Assembly: GCA_028343845.1 (NCBI GenBank)
Contig: JAOLZO010000016.1
Location: 1-52,757 of the forward strand
Origin: Verrucomicrobiota bacterium
GTDB taxonomy: Bacteria > Verrucomicrobiota > Verrucomicrobiia > Opitutales > Seribacteraceae
DNA length: 52,757 bases
Direction of reading: 5' to 3'
Below are positions 34,801-44,875 of this stretch, piece after piece. Under the pieces are notes generated by a model. That model did no database searches and was not told the origin of the DNA. It saw only the letters and a list, made by a program, of their open reading frames with translations. Position numbers and translations under genes: made by a program. Position 1 is the first letter of the stretch. Each line of letters begins with the position of its first letter.

Positions 34801-36231
34801 ATGAAATTTTCGCAAACGACATATTTCCTCGGTTTGTCCTTTTTTCTTCCTTTCGCTTTCGCCCAAGCAAAAGAAGAATCATCCAAGAACGTCTTCACAC
34901 ACCTTATCAAACCCGTATTGGACGCAAAATGCGTCCAGTGTCACGGAGCAGACAAAGACAAAGGCAAGCTTCGCCTCCACACGAAGGAAGATTTTCTCAA
35001 GGGGGGCAGGGAAGTCGGCAAGGATATCGTGATCAAGGGCAACGTCGAAGACAGCGAGCTCATTTATCGCATTACCTTGCCCAAAGACGAAGACGAGGCC
35101 ATGCCTCCTTTCAAGGATAAGGAACACTATAATCCCGTCACCCCTCAGGAGCTTCAGGTCATGAAGGCTTGGATTAAACTAGGGGCCTCCTTCGACTTGC
35201 TCGTCTCGGGCCTTGACGAAGCCGGTCAAAAGGCCGCTTCTCACGTTTTTAAAAACATGCCCAAAAAGGTTCTGCCCGCATCCGCAAAACTCCAACCGCA
35301 ATTGCCCAACGTGCCTCCGGCCGACCCCAAAGCCTTGGCCGCGCTCAGAAAAGCAGGCGTACTCGCCATGCCCATCGCCCAGAACACCAATGCCATTTAC
35401 GCCAATGCTTCCTACGCCGGCAAGGCTTTCGACGATAAGAAACTGCAGCTGCTCAATCCGCTATCCAAGCAATTGCTTTGGCTTAACCTTGCCCGCACCG
35501 GAGTTACCGACAAGGGAATCGAGTCACTTTCAAAGTTCACTTTGTTAAGCCGTCTTCACTTGGAAAACACCTCCATCACGGATGCAGCGGGACCGCACCT
35601 TTCGAAACTCAAGGAATTGAAATATCTTAATCTTTACGGGACAACTCTTTCGGATGCATCCACGAGTCATCTTGCGAAGCTTAGCAAACTCTCCAAGATT
35701 TTCCTTTGGCAAACTAAATTTACGGACGCAGGAGCCGAAACGCTGAAGAAAAGCTTTGTAGACCTCGGGAAATACAATTCTTTGAGTGCGGAGCAGAAGA
35801 AGCTGAAGGCAACCCTCGAACAGGTCACGAAATCCGAGAATGCCAAGCTCGCAAAACTCGAAGAAAAGAAAAACAACATTGCCAAACAAACCTCTGACAA
35901 GAAAGCCATCAACGCGAAATGCCCTGTATCAAACAAGGATTTGGACGAGACCAAGGTCTCTACTCTCGAAGGTCGAAAGATTGGTTTCTGCTGTGACAAG
36001 TGCAAAGGGAAATTTGATGCGAATCCGCAGTCCTTCAAGGCCAAGATCAAGGATTTCAAGCCTTCCGATGCGTTTGCCAAGGCAGAAAGCGACTTGGGCA
36101 AGGCAAAACAGGAATCCACTGCCAAAACAGATGAAATCCAAACAAAGGCAAGCAAGGTCGCGGGAGAGCTGAAAAGCTTGGGTCCCGAAGTTAATTTGGG
36201 TTGGAAACAGCCCGTCGCCGAAAAAAAATAA
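34801..36231 (+). CDS. Secreted PSCyt1 heme protein with leucine-rich repeats and a TRASH/YHS-like Cys cluster
   Basis: The start at 34801 gives a signal peptide (hydrophobic residues about 8-21). A PSCyt1 domain follows with CVQCH (Cys44-His48) and a later MPPF motif. Residues about 195-315 hold four or five leucine-rich repeats (LLWLNLARTGVTDKGIESLS, LLSRLHLENTSITDAAGPHL, LKYLNLYGTTLSDAS), then a Lys/Glu-rich coiled coil. A metal-binding-like cluster comes next: Cys374 in KCPVSNK, then Cys397, Cys398 and Cys401 in FCCDKC, followed by FDANPQSF, as in YHS/TRASH domains. A second charged helix ends the protein. PSCyt1-LRR proteins are known in PVC bacteria; the function here is unknown. Confidence 0.85.
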   Translation: MKFSQTTYFLGLSFFLPFAFAQAKEESSKNVFTHLIKPVLDAKCVQCHGADKDKGKLRLHTKEDFLKGGREVGKDIVIKGNVEDSELIYRITLPKDEDEAMPPFKDKEHYNPVTPQELQVMKAWIKLGASFDLLVSGLDEAGQKAASHVFKNMPKKVLPASAKLQPQLPNVPPADPKALAALRKAGVLAMPIAQNTNAIYANASYAGKAFDDKKLQLLNPLSKQLLWLNLARTGVTDKGIESLSKFTLLSRLHLENTSITDAAGPHLSKLKELKYLNLYGTTLSDASTSHLAKLSKLSKIFLWQTKFTDAGAETLKKSFVDLGKYNSLSAEQKKLKATLEQVTKSENAKLAKLEEKKNNIAKQTSDKKAINAKCPVSNKDLDETKVSTLEGRKIGFCCDKCKGKFDANPQSFKAKIKDFKPSDAFAKAESDLGKAKQESTAKTDEIQTKASKVAGELKSLGPEVNLGWKQPVAEKK

Positions 36232-36258
36232 CCGGCTTCAAGTGACTTTCCTTCTTTC

Positions 36259-36276
36259 CCGGCAAGGACTTGCCGG
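36259..36276 (+). terminator. Hairpin after the PSCyt1-LRR gene, possible terminator
   Basis: CCGGCAAG and CTTGCCGG form an 8-bp palindromic stem around GA, 28 bases after the stop codon. No T-run follows, so if it terminates transcription it is not a classical intrinsic terminator. Confidence 0.35.
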
Positions 36277-36326
36277 AGTCTCCCTGATTGAATTCAGTTG
36301 CCTAATTTCCTAACTTGAAAAAAGTG

Positions 36327-36902
36327 ATGGTGATGAATTCTTCGGACAAAGAAGTCCTTTCAATCTTCAAGGAAACCAAAGCCCTTCTGACTGGTCATTT
36401 TATTTTGCGATCGGGCTTGAGAAGCGGACATTTTTTCCAATGCGCGCAGGTCTGCCAGCACATGGACAAAGTCACCCGGTTGGCTGAATTGTTGATTGCC
36501 AAGATTGCGCACCTCAAGCCCACCACCATTGTCTCACCCGCAATGGGAGGCCTGGTCATCGGACAAGAAATTGCCCGGCAACTCAACTGTCGTTTTCTAT
36601 TTCTGGAAAAGGAGAACGACAGGTTGGTCATGAGGAGAAATTTCAATTTGACTGCCGAGGACAGGGTTCTGGTAGCCGAGGACGTAGTTACCCGGGGCGG
36701 TCGGGTCCGTGAAGCCCTCGATATTCTTAGTGAAACTCCTTCGATACTTTGCGGGGTGACCTGCCTAGTTGACCGCAGTGCGACAGCCCCAGACTTTCAA
36801 ACGCCTTTCCTCCCTCTGATGAAGATGGATTTTCCAACCTACCCAGCTGACAACCTCCCAGATGAGCTAGCCGCGATTGATCCTGTAAAACCAGGCAGTT
36901 GA
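36327..36902 (+). CDS. pyrE: Orotate phosphoribosyltransferase
   Basis: PyrE joins orotate to PRPP to make OMP in pyrimidine synthesis. The roughly 190-residue protein has the type I PRTase fold: GHFILRSGLRSGHFFQC at the N-terminus, TIVSPAMGGLVIGQEIA, the flexible-loop FLEKEND, and the PRPP-binding motif VLVAEDVVTRGGRVREAL. The frame is open from a TTG at 36315, with ATG codons at 36327 and 36333; the exact start is uncertain. It is convergent with htrA and only one gene away from prs, which makes its PRPP substrate, although on the other strand. Confidence 0.93.
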   Translation: MVMNSSDKEVLSIFKETKALLTGHFILRSGLRSGHFFQCAQVCQHMDKVTRLAELLIAKIAHLKPTTIVSPAMGGLVIGQEIARQLNCRFLFLEKENDRLVMRRNFNLTAEDRVLVAEDVVTRGGRVREALDILSETPSILCGVTCLVDRSATAPDFQTPFLPLMKMDFPTYPADNLPDELAAIDPVKPGS

Positions 36903-36918
36903 CAAAAGCTTTCGGAGA

Positions 36919-38325
36919 TTAGGGAATCCGGTAGGCAAGGTATTGAAATTTGTTTCGATACCAAACTTGAAACCTGTTGATCCCGCGCCTAAGCAAACGC
37001 TCCGCATCAGATACGCTGGTTATCGGATACCCATTGATTTCAACCAAAACAACCCCAGCCTTGAAGGTTTTCGCCTCACCCGTAGATTTGGTCACCACTA
37101 CCCCAAGGACTGAAGGCGGCACTTGAAATTGTTTCCGGTTCGAGACATCCAAAGGCTCAAGCAAGACCCCGGGAATGGGGGATGCGCTAGAATCCTCTCG
37201 CAAATCCAAGGTGACGTAAAAATCCATTTCCGCTCCGTCCCTCAGAACTTTGACAAGCATTCTTGTTCCTGGGGATGTTTGAGAAATCGCAACCCTCAGC
37301 TGGTTAAAGGACGTCACCGGTTTTCCTCCTGCATTTACAATGACGTCACGAGGTTTAATCCCTGCTTGATCCGCAGGACTGTCCGCCTCTACCCGGTCGA
37401 CAATGGCACCTTGAACGGAAGGGTTCGGGGCATCATCTAGAATTACCCCTAGAAAACCTCTTTTCAGTCCGCCTCCCTTGACCAAATCGTTCAAGACATT
37501 TTTTACCATATTCACAGGGATCGCCAAACCAATTCCTATGCTAGCGCCTGTTTGAGATATGATCGCCGTATTGATCCCAATCAAGCGGCCTTTTGCATCT
37601 AGCAATGCGCCCCCGGAATTGCCGCGGTTTATCGATGCATCCGTTTGAATGAAATTCTCATATGCGCCTTCCTCCAAAACGCCTAATTCGGATCGCCTAG
37701 TGGCGGAAATAATCCCCATTGTAACCGTCTTGCCTATTCCCAGCGGGTTGCCCACCGCAAAAACCACATCACCTACTTCAAGAAATTCACTGTTGGCTAG
37801 TATGGCATATGGCAACGTATCAGGTGCGGAGATTTTCAGGACTGCAATGTCAGTCGATCGATCAACCCCTATGATCTTGGCCTCGTATTCCTTCTTATTG
37901 GAAAGTTGGACTGTCACTTCCTCAACAAGGGATCCGGTTCTGGGATCGGTGATTACGTGGGCATTCGTTATGACATGCCCTTGAGGGGTAACGATTACGC
38001 CCGAACCAATACCTGCAGGAACCCTTTCTTCTTCGAAACGGGGTTGGTTGCCTCGAGAAAGGCCGTAATAACGCCTCAGGAAATCTTCGAGGGGGTCAAC
38101 CACTCCTCGCCGAACCAATTGTTTTGTAGTGACTGCAATCACCGCAGGTGTGGCTTTCTTTAGTATTCCGGAGTAACTGACCACTGGGTTTGCCTGCGCT
38201 CGCTCAAGTTTCGAGTTGTCATATTTGGGGGTGAATCCAGTAGCGACAGAATCCTTGGCGACCAAGAAAGGGTTCACCAAGATCCCGAAAACGAAAAGGC
38301 CGAGGTAAACATTCTTCCGGTTCAT
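36919..38325 (-). CDS. HtrA/Deg-type periplasmic serine protease with two PDZ domains
   Basis: These proteases degrade or refold damaged envelope proteins. The protein has a signal sequence (residues about 6-22) and a trypsin-like domain with the catalytic triad His123 (TNAHV), Asp159 (STDIAVL) and Ser237 (GNSGGA). A first PDZ domain lies at about 290-380 (GFLGVILDD, DSPADQAGIKPRDVI) and a second, more degenerate one lies at the C-terminus. The ATG at 38325 is preferred over one three codons upstream. It follows prs on the minus strand, after outer-membrane assembly genes, which fits an envelope quality-control role. Confidence 0.93.
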   Translation of the reverse strand: MNRKNVYLGLFVFGILVNPFLVAKDSVATGFTPKYDNSKLERAQANPVVSYSGILKKATPAVIAVTTKQLVRRGVVDPLEDFLRRYYGLSRGNQPRFEEERVPAGIGSGVIVTPQGHVITNAHVITDPRTGSLVEEVTVQLSNKKEYEAKIIGVDRSTDIAVLKISAPDTLPYAILANSEFLEVGDVVFAVGNPLGIGKTVTMGIISATRRSELGVLEEGAYENFIQTDASINRGNSGGALLDAKGRLIGINTAIISQTGASIGIGLAIPVNMVKNVLNDLVKGGGLKRGFLGVILDDAPNPSVQGAIVDRVEADSPADQAGIKPRDVIVNAGGKPVTSFNQLRVAISQTSPGTRMLVKVLRDGAEMDFYVTLDLREDSSASPIPGVLLEPLDVSNRKQFQVPPSVLGVVVTKSTGEAKTFKAGVVLVEINGYPITSVSDAERLLRRGINRFQVWYRNKFQYLAYRIP

Positions 38326-38392
38326 GATATACACAAAGCGTTGCTAGAACTGTCTATTGTCTAGAATCAAGAATGACGGAACTGGGAAACCA

Positions 38393-39343
38393 TTAAAAAC
38401 CCTTAACTTGGAACAAACTGGATATACTGCTATCGGTGTGGGTCCGGCGAATTGCTTCACCCAACAACGGGGCAACACTCAGTCTACGAATGGGTAGATC
38501 CTCAGTTTCCATATCGACGGTGTTTGTTGTTATGAGCTCGTCAAGAAAGCCCTGTCTCAACCTCTCCATTCCCGTATCATTCAAAACACAATGGCTCACC
38601 AACGCGCTGACCGACTTAGCTCCTCGTTCCTTGAGAAGATTTGCGGCGGCTGTAAGAGTTCCTGCCGTTTCGGTCATATCGTCCACTAACAGAATTTCCC
38701 TTCCTTCCACTTCTCCAACGAGATTCATCGCTTCTACTGTGGAAGCTCCCGTTCTTCGTTTGGCCACAAAACCAATGGGACAACCAAGGACTCCCGAGTA
38801 GGCGCTTGCCATTTTCATTCCGCCGACGTCCGGGGAGAAAATCGTCATGTTTCCGGGGTCTTTGTTTTTCAAATCTTCGAAAAAGACCGGGGAAGCATAA
38901 AGGTGATCGACGGGTATGTCGAAAAAACCCTGTATTTGCTGGGCATGCAAGTCCATGGTCAACACGCGGTTCGCCCCAGCCGCAACCAACAGGTTTGCCA
39001 CCAGCTTGGAGGTAATGGGGACGCGGGGTTGATCTTTTCTATCTTGCCGGGCATATCCGAAAAACGGAAGGACTGCTGTCACCCGGGCTGCCGATGCCCG
39101 TTTGGCTGCATCAATCATGATGAGCAGTTCCATCAAATGCTGGTTGGCGGGAGGAGAGGTCGATTGTACGAGAAAAACATCCGCACCCCTAATGTTTTCA
39201 TTGAAGCGAACGAAGCTTTCGCTGTCTGGGAAAGTAGTAACCAAAGCATCACCCAAAGGTATGTCCAGATACTCACAGATTTCCCGAGCTAGTGGTTGAT
39301 TCGAATTGCCGCTGAAGATCTTTAGGGTCGTTCCGTTTTGCAT
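38393..39343 (-). CDS. prs: Ribose-phosphate pyrophosphokinase
   Basis: Prs makes PRPP from ribose-5-phosphate and ATP for nucleotide, His and Trp synthesis. The 316-residue protein shows FSGNSNQPLA, FPDSESFVRFNENIRGADVFLVQST, the ATP-binding PFFGYARQDRKD and the PRPP-binding motif ILLVDDMTETAGTL. A GTG at 39352 is in frame directly after the lpxD stop, but the ATG at 39343 gives the standard N-terminus. The gene follows lpxD with a 9-base gap. Confidence 0.96.
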   Translation of the reverse strand: MQNGTTLKIFSGNSNQPLAREICEYLDIPLGDALVTTFPDSESFVRFNENIRGADVFLVQSTSPPANQHLMELLIMIDAAKRASAARVTAVLPFFGYARQDRKDQPRVPITSKLVANLLVAAGANRVLTMDLHAQQIQGFFDIPVDHLYASPVFFEDLKNKDPGNMTIFSPDVGGMKMASAYSGVLGCPIGFVAKRRTGASTVEAMNLVGEVEGREILLVDDMTETAGTLTAAANLLKERGAKSVSALVSHCVLNDTGMERLRQGFLDELITTNTVDMETEDLPIRRLSVAPLLGEAIRRTHTDSSISSLFQVKGF

Positions 39344-39352
39344 GATTATCAC

Positions 39353-40384
39353 CTACTTGGTACTTGGATTCTCCGCAAACCTATTGAACAATTCAGGCAA
39401 TTTTCTTTGTAAAACGGAGATTCTTTGAGCCAACTGAAACGGCAGGGCAGGGTTGCCTTTGAGAAAAGCTCCCGCCTCGACATCCTTTGTAATTCCTGCT
39501 TGCCCGGCGATTTTGGCTCCTTTTCCAACTTTCAGATGTCCGGCAAACCCAGCTTGCCCGCCCACCACAACGTAATCGTCGAACTCAACGCTTCCGCTTA
39601 TGCCAACTTGAGCGACAATCAAGCAACCTTTGCCAATTTTGACGTTATGACCGATCTGAACCAAATTATCTATTTTCGTACCTGTACCGATACGCGTCTC
39701 ATCAAATCGCGCCCGATCAATACAGGTATTGGCCCCGATTTCCACATCCTCTTCAATCACTACCTTGCCTAGATGCGGAACCTTTTCATGTACCTCTCCC
39801 ACCTGATCGAAACCATAACCCTCGGAACCGATGACCACGCCTGCATTCAGAATCACACGGTCGTGTATATTGCACCTCGATAGAATCTTGACGCCAGGGT
39901 GCAGTTTGCAAGATTCCCCAATTTCAACATGGTCTCCCAAGTGGCAATGCGAGCCTATCGTGGAGTTGACTCCAACCTTCACATCGCTCCCAACATAGCA
40001 AAATGGCCCAACTGAACCCCCCCTGCCGATTTCCGCACTGGGATCGACGAATGCCGTTTCATGAACCGTCGGAGGAGAAGGTGGAAAAACCCGATCCTCA
40101 AGAAAACGGCACAGGGTTGCCAAACCCCGGGAAGGTTCCTTCATTCGAAGGTAGAGTTGATTGGGGTTGGGTTGCCCGGAATAGTCCTGGGGCAAAAGGA
40201 CGACGGATGCTTCCGTAGAGGCTACAAAGGATTTGTATTTCGAGTTGCCAAGGAAAGAAAGATCCCCGGTTTTCGCTGACTCCAATGACGCAATCCCCGC
40301 TATCTCTTCAAGGGGAGTGGCACCTTCGGTTTCTGCCTCGGGAACCAGTTTGAAAATCTCATCAAGGGTCAGCCTTAGGTTCAT
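39353..40384 (-). CDS. lpxD: UDP-3-O-(3-hydroxyacyl)glucosamine N-acyltransferase
   Basis: LpxD adds the second acyl chain in lipid A synthesis. The 343-residue protein has an N-terminal uridine-binding domain and a left-handed parallel beta helix of hexapeptide repeats (from about residue 110). The conserved segments [28 protein letters not shown] and [15 protein letters not shown] contain the expected active-site His. A helical tail follows. It supports a lipopolysaccharide-bearing outer membrane. It follows the Skp gene and precedes prs; fabZ and lpxA, which often come next, are not here. Confidence 0.95.
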   Translation of the reverse strand: MNLRLTLDEIFKLVPEAETEGATPLEEIAGIASLESAKTGDLSFLGNSKYKSFVASTEASVVLLPQDYSGQPNPNQLYLRMKEPSRGLATLCRFLEDRVFPPSPPTVHETAFVDPSAEIGRGGSVGPFCYVGSDVKVGVNSTIGSHCHLGDHVEIGESCKLHPGVKILSRCNIHDRVILNAGVVIGSEGYGFDQVGEVHEKVPHLGKVVIEEDVEIGANTCIDRARFDETRIGTGTKIDNLVQIGHNVKIGKGCLIVAQVGISGSVEFDDYVVVGGQAGFAGHLKVGKGAKIAGQAGITKDVEAGAFLKGNPALPFQLAQRISVLQRKLPELFNRFAENPSTK

Positions 40385-40418
40385 TTCTATTCCCGAGCTA
40401 TCAAACCCGTTGCTTAAT

Positions 40419-40973
40419 TCACTGCTTCTTTTTACCCAAGGCGTTCAGGGTGACGATTACCTCTTCGGTAACGTCGAATTTGTCACCTGCGTAAAAAACT
40501 CCCAATTGGCTCTCGGAAGAGTTTAAAACTATGTCAAAACCCTTTGCTCCGGAAACTTTTTGAACAGCCGACCGAATGTCAGCCAAATGTTCGACCAAAA
40601 GATTCCTTTGCCTTTGGGCGATCGTTGCCTTGGCCCGCTTATCGTAGGCAACCATGTCATCCTGCTTTTCCTTAGCCTCCTTTACCTTGGCTTGGTATTT
40701 TACCTTCAGCGCAGTGCTTTCAATGTTTGGATTCTTCAGCTTGGCCTCCATGTCCTTGAGTTCATTCACGATCTTCCCAAGTTCATCCCGGTAAATTTCG
40801 AGCTCTTCCATGGCAATCTTCTTCGATCCGTCCAGGCGCTCGCGAGCCTCTTTGACCTTTTGGTAGCCATCAAAAACCTTCTGGATGTCAACGACCGCAA
40901 CCTTCTGCGAATACGAGATTGTATTTAAGCCAAGAAAGGCAAACGTGATTAGCAAACGAATGTAATGAGACAT
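40419..40973 (-). CDS. skp: Periplasmic chaperone OmpH/Skp family protein
   Basis: Skp holds unfolded outer-membrane proteins on their way to BamA. The 184-residue protein has a signal peptide (residues about 5-22), then [26 protein letters not shown], and long charged helices that form the Skp tentacles, ending with the DIVLNSSE region. It lies between bamA (30 bases) and lpxD (34 bases), the classical arrangement. Confidence 0.92.
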   Translation of the reverse strand: MSHYIRLLITFAFLGLNTISYSQKVAVVDIQKVFDGYQKVKEARERLDGSKKIAMEELEIYRDELGKIVNELKDMEAKLKNPNIESTALKVKYQAKVKEAKEKQDDMVAYDKRAKATIAQRQRNLLVEHLADIRSAVQKVSGAKGFDIVLNSSESQLGVFYAGDKFDVTEEVIVTLNALGKKKQ

Positions 40974-41003
40974 TTTGGAATAATTTTAGGTTAGAGAAGA
41001 CGA

Positions 41004-43370
41004 TTAAAATCGGGTTCCCCCGGAAAAATGAAATTGAGGGGATCCGCCTGTATCGGAAGGGTCTGATATGGGAAAACCAAGATCAAGTCGCAAGGGCATG
41101 CCCATGACCATGACCCGGAGACCGAGACCCCAATTGTCATGCCAGCCCTGCAATCCATCACCAGGGAAAAACTTGAAGTCGCCCGTTCGCAAAAAGCCTC
41201 CGTCGTAGAAAAAGGCAAAGCGCAGGGGATCGGCCAACTGAAAGGTATACTCGGCGCTCAAGTAACTATAGGAGTTTCCACCCCTCGGCTCACTCGATTC
41301 CCGAGGCCCGGCATCACGATAATCCCATCCCCTCAAATTGTATGGACCTCCAAGAAAGAACTTTTCAAAGAACGGAACGTTGGCATCTTTGCCATCGTAA
41401 CGACCGAGGGTTCCCGTCCGCCCGCTGACGGTAAGGACCTGATTCATGGCATCAAAAGTCTTGAAGAAACGGGCTCCTTGCAATTCTGCCCTTCCGTAGT
41501 CGGCATCTCCACCGAAAGGGCCACCTGCAAATTCTTTGCGAAAGGTCACGATACTGCCTTCGGAGGGAAACAATATGCTGTCCCTGGTATCTCGGGTTAG
41601 GCTGAAACCCAACTTGGATATCGTCAAATCCTCTTCCTCTAGCCATGGGATATTATCTTTAGCGTATTGGCTGATATCATCGATCACCACATCCTCCAAC
41701 CGGTAGAAAACACGACCTTCCACCAATTCAAACAGTCGCTTTCTGAAGTACAGTTCGAAACCAGCCCTCAGTTCATCGTAGTAGGAACTGTAGTAATCCG
41801 ATTTTTCACGGAACAATTCAAATCCAGCGGCCACCCTCCGATTCAGAAACCACGGTTCCTCCAAGGCTAATCTAGCTTCATTGCTGCGCGATCCAAGTTT
41901 AAGGCGAAGACGGAACTTCTGCCCGTCACCCTGAAGACGATGGGGGGCCCGCCAGCGCATGATGTCAAAATTTCCTTGCCGGAACTCGGCAAACATCATC
42001 GCTTTTTCCAGCGTGCTGAAACCAACACCAAAAGAAACATGGCCCGTTCGACCTTCTTCCACATTCACCACCAGATTTCTGCGGGTGTTTTGCAGTTCCG
42101 GATCCTGCGAAGTAATCGGTTCGTCATCCAAATTGACTTTCTCGAAGAAACGCGTGTTTCTCAAGCGGGTCTCGCTCGTCTCCATGCGAATAAGATCAAA
42201 GGTTTCTCCAGGGGCCAAAGCGAGTTCCCGTATAATTGCAATTGTTTTGGTCTTATCATTCCCGCGGACCTGGATGGAATTGACCGTAAACTTATTGTTT
42301 TCGGTAATCTCGAAACGCATGTCAATTTGACTGGTTTCCAAATTGGGTTTTCTGAAGGAACTTACGCGGGCATCCAAATACCCCTTTTCACCATATCTCT
42401 TACGGATGCGCTCTCTTTCTTCGCTCAAGAGGGTCGGCGAATAAGGATCCCCACGCTTGATCTTGGTGTCGCCAAGTAACTCCTCGCCAGACATCACGGC
42501 ATTCCCAACCAAAAGGGCTTCTCCAAAATAAGATCTTTCCCCTTCAACCACCTTGATTGTAAGGTTTAGGTTCTTTTTCCCCTCGGGTTCAATGGCCACT
42601 CCGTTCTGTTCAATTTTGACATCAAGAAAACCTTCGTCCCGATAAATTCCACGCAACGCGTTCAAGTCTTCTTCCAAGATAGATGGCCTGTACCGCGAAC
42701 GCTTGGACCAAAACCTCCAAAAGCGCCAAGGCGCGGTTTCCATTTCCTTGGTGAGCTTCTTCCCTGTTATGTTCTCGTTTCCGTCAAAGGATATTTCCCG
42801 AATTTTCCTTTTTTCATTCTCCACTACGCGAAAGACCACCGTGACGTTTCTTTGGTCGGGCGACGGCTTGACATCCGCTTCAACACTGGAATTCCAAAAC
42901 CCTTTTTCCAAATACAGTTTCTCAATCTCAAGCTGGTCGGATTTGATCTCCGCCTCGTCAAACAATTCACCCACGCTACTCTCTATGGACTTCTCGAGCT
43001 TTCTGTCCGAAAGTTCATCGTTACCCGAGAAAAGAATTTCTCCTATTCTCGGCTTGGTTCGAACCTTGAAAACAAGCGCGACATTATCCTCATTGGAGTT
43101 TTCGGGATCAATGAAGACCTTTACGTCGTCTATTGCCCCCGTAGCCATCAGATTGCGAATGGACTTGTCTATTGCAGATCCGACATAGGGTATTCCGGTC
43201 TCGATTTGCAGGTTCTGCAAGATGAATGATTTGCCCAACGTGTTGGGTCCTTCCAACTCAATCTTTATAGCCGATATGGTCTTCCCGTCAGGTTGACCAA
43301 CTTGCGACCAAAGCAAGGCCAAGCTTGGCAGAAGAATCAAAAACGGGAACAGTGAACGAAAAAATCTCAT
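41004..43370 (-). CDS. bamA: Outer membrane protein assembly factor BamA
   Basis: BamA folds beta-barrel proteins into the outer membrane. The 788-residue protein has a signal peptide and five POTRA domains in the first about 420 residues (for example IKIELEGPNTLGKSFI, EILFSGNDELSD, EISFDGNENITG, NSIQVRGNDKTKT). A 16-strand barrel follows with GGPYNLRGWDYRD-type motif and ends in an aromatic residue (GGTRF), the usual C-terminal recognition signal. The start is 4 bases after the dnaB stop, so envelope assembly genes directly follow replication and ribosome genes in one cluster. Confidence 0.95.
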   Translation of the reverse strand: MRFFRSLFPFLILLPSLALLWSQVGQPDGKTISAIKIELEGPNTLGKSFILQNLQIETGIPYVGSAIDKSIRNLMATGAIDDVKVFIDPENSNEDNVALVFKVRTKPRIGEILFSGNDELSDRKLEKSIESSVGELFDEAEIKSDQLEIEKLYLEKGFWNSSVEADVKPSPDQRNVTVVFRVVENEKRKIREISFDGNENITGKKLTKEMETAPWRFWRFWSKRSRYRPSILEEDLNALRGIYRDEGFLDVKIEQNGVAIEPEGKKNLNLTIKVVEGERSYFGEALLVGNAVMSGEELLGDTKIKRGDPYSPTLLSEERERIRKRYGEKGYLDARVSSFRKPNLETSQIDMRFEITENNKFTVNSIQVRGNDKTKTIAIIRELALAPGETFDLIRMETSETRLRNTRFFEKVNLDDEPITSQDPELQNTRRNLVVNVEEGRTGHVSFGVGFSTLEKAMMFAEFRQGNFDIMRWRAPHRLQGDGQKFRLRLKLGSRSNEARLALEEPWFLNRRVAAGFELFREKSDYYSSYYDELRAGFELYFRKRLFELVEGRVFYRLEDVVIDDISQYAKDNIPWLEEEDLTISKLGFSLTRDTRDSILFPSEGSIVTFRKEFAGGPFGGDADYGRAELQGARFFKTFDAMNQVLTVSGRTGTLGRYDGKDANVPFFEKFFLGGPYNLRGWDYRDAGPRESSEPRGGNSYSYLSAEYTFQLADPLRFAFFYDGGFLRTGDFKFFPGDGLQGWHDNWGLGLRVMVMGMPLRLDLGFPISDPSDTGGSPQFHFSGGTRF

Positions 43371-43373
43371 TTA

Positions 43374-44846
43374 TCAATTTAGCCTTGGGTCACCTTCCAT
43401 AGTATCAAATCTTGTGTACTTGCGACGAAAGGCAAGGTTAACTCTTCCCGTCGGTCCATTTCTTTGTTTGGCCAAAAGCAATTGAATGGGCTCAAAGTCT
43501 TCATCGCCTTCCTGCTGTTCTTGATCCGCCTCCCTTATATCCTCGCCTTTGCGGTGCTTGCCCAAAAGCATTACGATATCTGCATCCTGCTCGATTGAAC
43601 CAGATTCCCTAAGGTCGGAAAGTCTCGGATCTCTCTTTTCCTTTTCGGAGTCTCTATTGAGCTGGCTAAGCACGACAACCGGTACGTCCAATTCCTTGGC
43701 CATTGCCTTGAGCCCCCGGGATATGTCGGAAATTTGATTCTCCCTGGAAGGGGATCGAGTATCTCCCGAAATCAATTGCAAATAGTCCACCACGATCAAG
43801 CTCAAGGGGTTTCTGGTCTTGACTCTTCTGGCCTTTGCCCGGATCTGGTTTATGGTCAAACCACTCGTGTCATCAACCCAAATCGGAGCCTCTTGAAACC
43901 CTTTGCTCGCATCATTAAGCTTTTCCGCATAGTCCTTGGCTATGAAGCCTCTGCGCAAATCATTCATGTTGACCCGCGCTCTTCCACAGATCATGCGCAT
44001 GGCGAGAGAAGCTGCGCTCATTTCCAAGCTAAAGACCAAAACGTTTTTGGGGTCATCAACGTATTTTGGAGAGAACGCAATGTTCTCGACAATATTCATG
44101 GCCAAACTGGTCTTGCCGACCGAGGGCCGAGCTGCGATGACAACCATTTCTGCAGGCTTGAGCCCATTTGTCAAATTGTCCAAATCCTTATAACCGGTAA
44201 GCAATCCGTCTGAATCTTCCTTCGAGAGCATTCTCTTGATCTGCGCCATGGCGTCACCAATGGGCTCCTTGAAGGGAATGGACGTTCTGATGCTATGCTC
44301 ATCGCTCAACGAACACACTCTCTGCTCCATGTTCGAAAGGAAATCGTCTACCTCACCCTGCAAGTCGTTCGCTCCGTCAATAATGTCAAATGCAACGTAG
44401 ATGCATCTTCTGAGGAGGGCTTTTTGCTTAACGATATCCAGCCAAAAGGAAGCGTGGCCGGTCGTATCTATCCTCGAGGTCAGCTCGATCAACCCTTCCT
44501 GCCCGCCAACCTGATCAAGTTGTCCGCGGCTGGATAGTTTTTCGGCAAGCAAAATCTCATCCGCTTCTTTGTTCTCTCTATGCAGATCAAGCAAAGCCTC
44601 AAAGATCAGCTGATGCTTAAAGTGATAGAAATGATCGGATCCGAAGGACTGCTCGATACAACGCCCGATTACTTCGCCCGAGGCATCCATGATGCATGCG
44701 GCCAACAAACCTTGCTCAGCGTCTTGGTTGCTAGGAAGCGGATTTCCTTCTATCGCCTGACGATCCGCAACTTTCTTGTTTGCCGAAGCGGTTCCTTCTT
44801 TTTTGGAAAATGAATTTTCTTTCTTGGAAGAAACTGCTGTTGCCAT
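43374..44846 (-). CDS. dnaB: Replicative DNA helicase DnaB
   Basis: DnaB is the hexameric fork helicase. The 490-residue protein has an N-terminal primase-interacting domain (PLPSNQDAEQGLLAACIMD) and a RecA-like domain with Walker A ARPSVGKTSLAMNI, FSLEMSAASLAMRMI, VVDYLQLI and LSQLNRDSEKEKRDPRLSDLRESGSIEQDADIVM. No intein is present. GAGG lies about 7 bases before the ATG. Its position after rplI is the usual one in many bacteria. Confidence 0.96.
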   Translation of the reverse strand: MATAVSSKKENSFSKKEGTASANKKVADRQAIEGNPLPSNQDAEQGLLAACIMDASGEVIGRCIEQSFGSDHFYHFKHQLIFEALLDLHRENKEADEILLAEKLSSRGQLDQVGGQEGLIELTSRIDTTGHASFWLDIVKQKALLRRCIYVAFDIIDGANDLQGEVDDFLSNMEQRVCSLSDEHSIRTSIPFKEPIGDAMAQIKRMLSKEDSDGLLTGYKDLDNLTNGLKPAEMVVIAARPSVGKTSLAMNIVENIAFSPKYVDDPKNVLVFSLEMSAASLAMRMICGRARVNMNDLRRGFIAKDYAEKLNDASKGFQEAPIWVDDTSGLTINQIRAKARRVKTRNPLSLIVVDYLQLISGDTRSPSRENQISDISRGLKAMAKELDVPVVVLSQLNRDSEKEKRDPRLSDLRESGSIEQDADIVMLLGKHRKGEDIREADQEQQEGDEDFEPIQLLLAKQRNGPTGRVNLAFRRKYTRFDTMEGDPRLN

Positions 44847-44875
44847 CTCCTAACCTCAGTAAAACGAAAAGGCGA

